From Tetrahymena thermophila SB210 (taxonomy: Eukaryota > Ciliophora > Oligohymenophorea > Hymenostomatida > Tetrahymenidae), in contig NW_002476418.1 of NCBI RefSeq assembly GCF_000189635.1, positions 930,001-994,000 on the forward strand: a stretch of 64,000 nt of DNA, written 5' to 3'. The position numbers were made by a program, and so were the translations under genes. How positions within the stretch are numbered: position 1 is the first letter of the stretch; each line of letters starts with the position of its first letter. Below are positions 63,440 to 64,000 of this stretch, in pieces. The notes under the pieces were generated by a model, which saw only the letters and a list, made by a program, of their open reading frames with translations, was not told the DNA's origin and made no database searches.

Positions 63440-64000
63440 TCATTTGTCTTGTTGTTATTACTAATCGTTTTAACCTTCAATTAAATTGATAGTTGGTTCT
63501 TTAGATTTGCTTTTCTTCCTCTTTTTATTTCTCTTTTCTCTTAGCATAGTAAGAAACTCAGTAAAATCAATCTAATTAATTTTTAATATGTTCATCAATT
63601 TTAATTAAAAATTTCAATAATTACTTCTCCATCTCCATTTGTGTCAGCTTCTTTTATGAGCTCGTCGATATCAATTTCTCCGATCGATATTATATCAGTT
63701 CCTAGAATATCTTGCAATTCTTGCCTTGTAATTTTGCCATCATTATTTTTATCAATTTTTAAAAAGGCTTATGTGATGGCTTTATCAGTTTAAAATTCAG
63801 GATTTGCTAAAAATGTTGCTATGAATTCTATAAAATAATGTTAATTTCAAAAAATTAATAATAATTTTTAAACCTGAATAATCTATTTGTCCACTATTAT
63901 CAAAATCCATTGCTTAAAAGATCTGTTTCACTTCACTCTCTTGAAAATCTAAATTACATTTTTCTTTAAATAACTGAAGACCTATTTTTATTATGTTTAT
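63440..64000 (-). CDS. EF-hand calcium-binding protein, C-terminal part (possibly a CDPK), truncated by window end
   Basis: Exons on the complement: 64000-63874 (continues beyond the window), 63827-63625, 63571-63440; TGA complement 63440-63442. Introns 63828-63873 and 63572-63624 are GT..AG and phase-preserving. Three canonical 12-residue calcium loops are visible: DFDNSGQIDYSE, DKNNDGKITRQE and DTNGDGEIDFTE, each with Asp at positions 1 and Glu at 12. A degenerate first hand lies upstream (LFKEKCNLDFQESEVKQIFQ). The spacing of hands and the linker AFLKIDKNNDG are like the regulatory domain of calcium-dependent protein kinases, but a calmodulin-like protein cannot be excluded without the 5' part. 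The C-terminus is basic (RNKKRKKSKSK) then Gln-rich. Confidence 0.85.

Overview
The window looks like ciliate macronuclear DNA, most likely Tetrahymena or a close oligohymenophorean. It is extremely AT-rich. Long conserved proteins read through only if TAA and TAG encode glutamine, and TGA is the sole stop. Introns are short and AT-rich (31 to about 190 nt), with GT..AG ends and donors mostly starting GTAA or GTAT. Under this code nearly all gene models below are open from start to TGA, although a standard-code scan shows only short fragments.

Layout. 1-3890 (+): C-terminal half of the spliceosomal core protein PRP8, cut by the window edge. 6481-7219 (+): small RGG-rich protein with two UAP56-binding-like motifs. 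8716-12258 (-): about 1180-residue Q/N-rich protein with an N-terminal RRM and RS segments. 14254-17800 (+): about 1160-residue Q/N/S/K-rich protein of unknown function. 18588-21465 (+): seven-exon protein kinase with an N-terminal doublecortin-like domain. 22133-23332 (-): eight-exon UPF0598 (C8orf82-type) gene; a decayed copy lies at about 25625-26840 on the same strand. 27426-28418 (+) and 55831-56790 (+): two papain-family cysteine proteases.

30817-49605 (-) is the striking part. Five intronless paralogues stand head to tail. Each encodes an AIG1/GIMAP-like P-loop GTPase fused to a helical region, a glycine-rich collagen-like domain and a hydrophobic C-terminal segment. Three truncated relics of the same family lie at about 45.3, 50.1 and 51.3 kb, and all share one internal deletion. 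Copies 4 and 5 with their flanks form a tandem duplication of about 4.8 kb, and the array is bordered by recurring non-coding repeats.

Right end: a small, probably N-myristoylated EF-hand-like protein (58848-59213, +); a more GC-rich, hairpin-dense non-coding region (about 60.93-62.01 kb) containing a repeated element of about 65 nt with a compensatory base change; and the C-terminal EF-hands of a calcium-binding protein, possibly a CDPK (63440-64000, -), cut by the window end.

There is no operon organisation; each gene appears to be transcribed alone. Three loci touch RNA metabolism (PRP8, the RRM/RS protein, the RGG protein), two concern calcium or kinase signalling, and two are lysosomal or secreted proteases. 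The GTPase array is a lineage-specific, actively duplicating family and is the best candidate for an undescribed system. Long AT-rich spacers otherwise show no recognisable genes. No tRNA, rRNA or CRISPR was recognised by eye.
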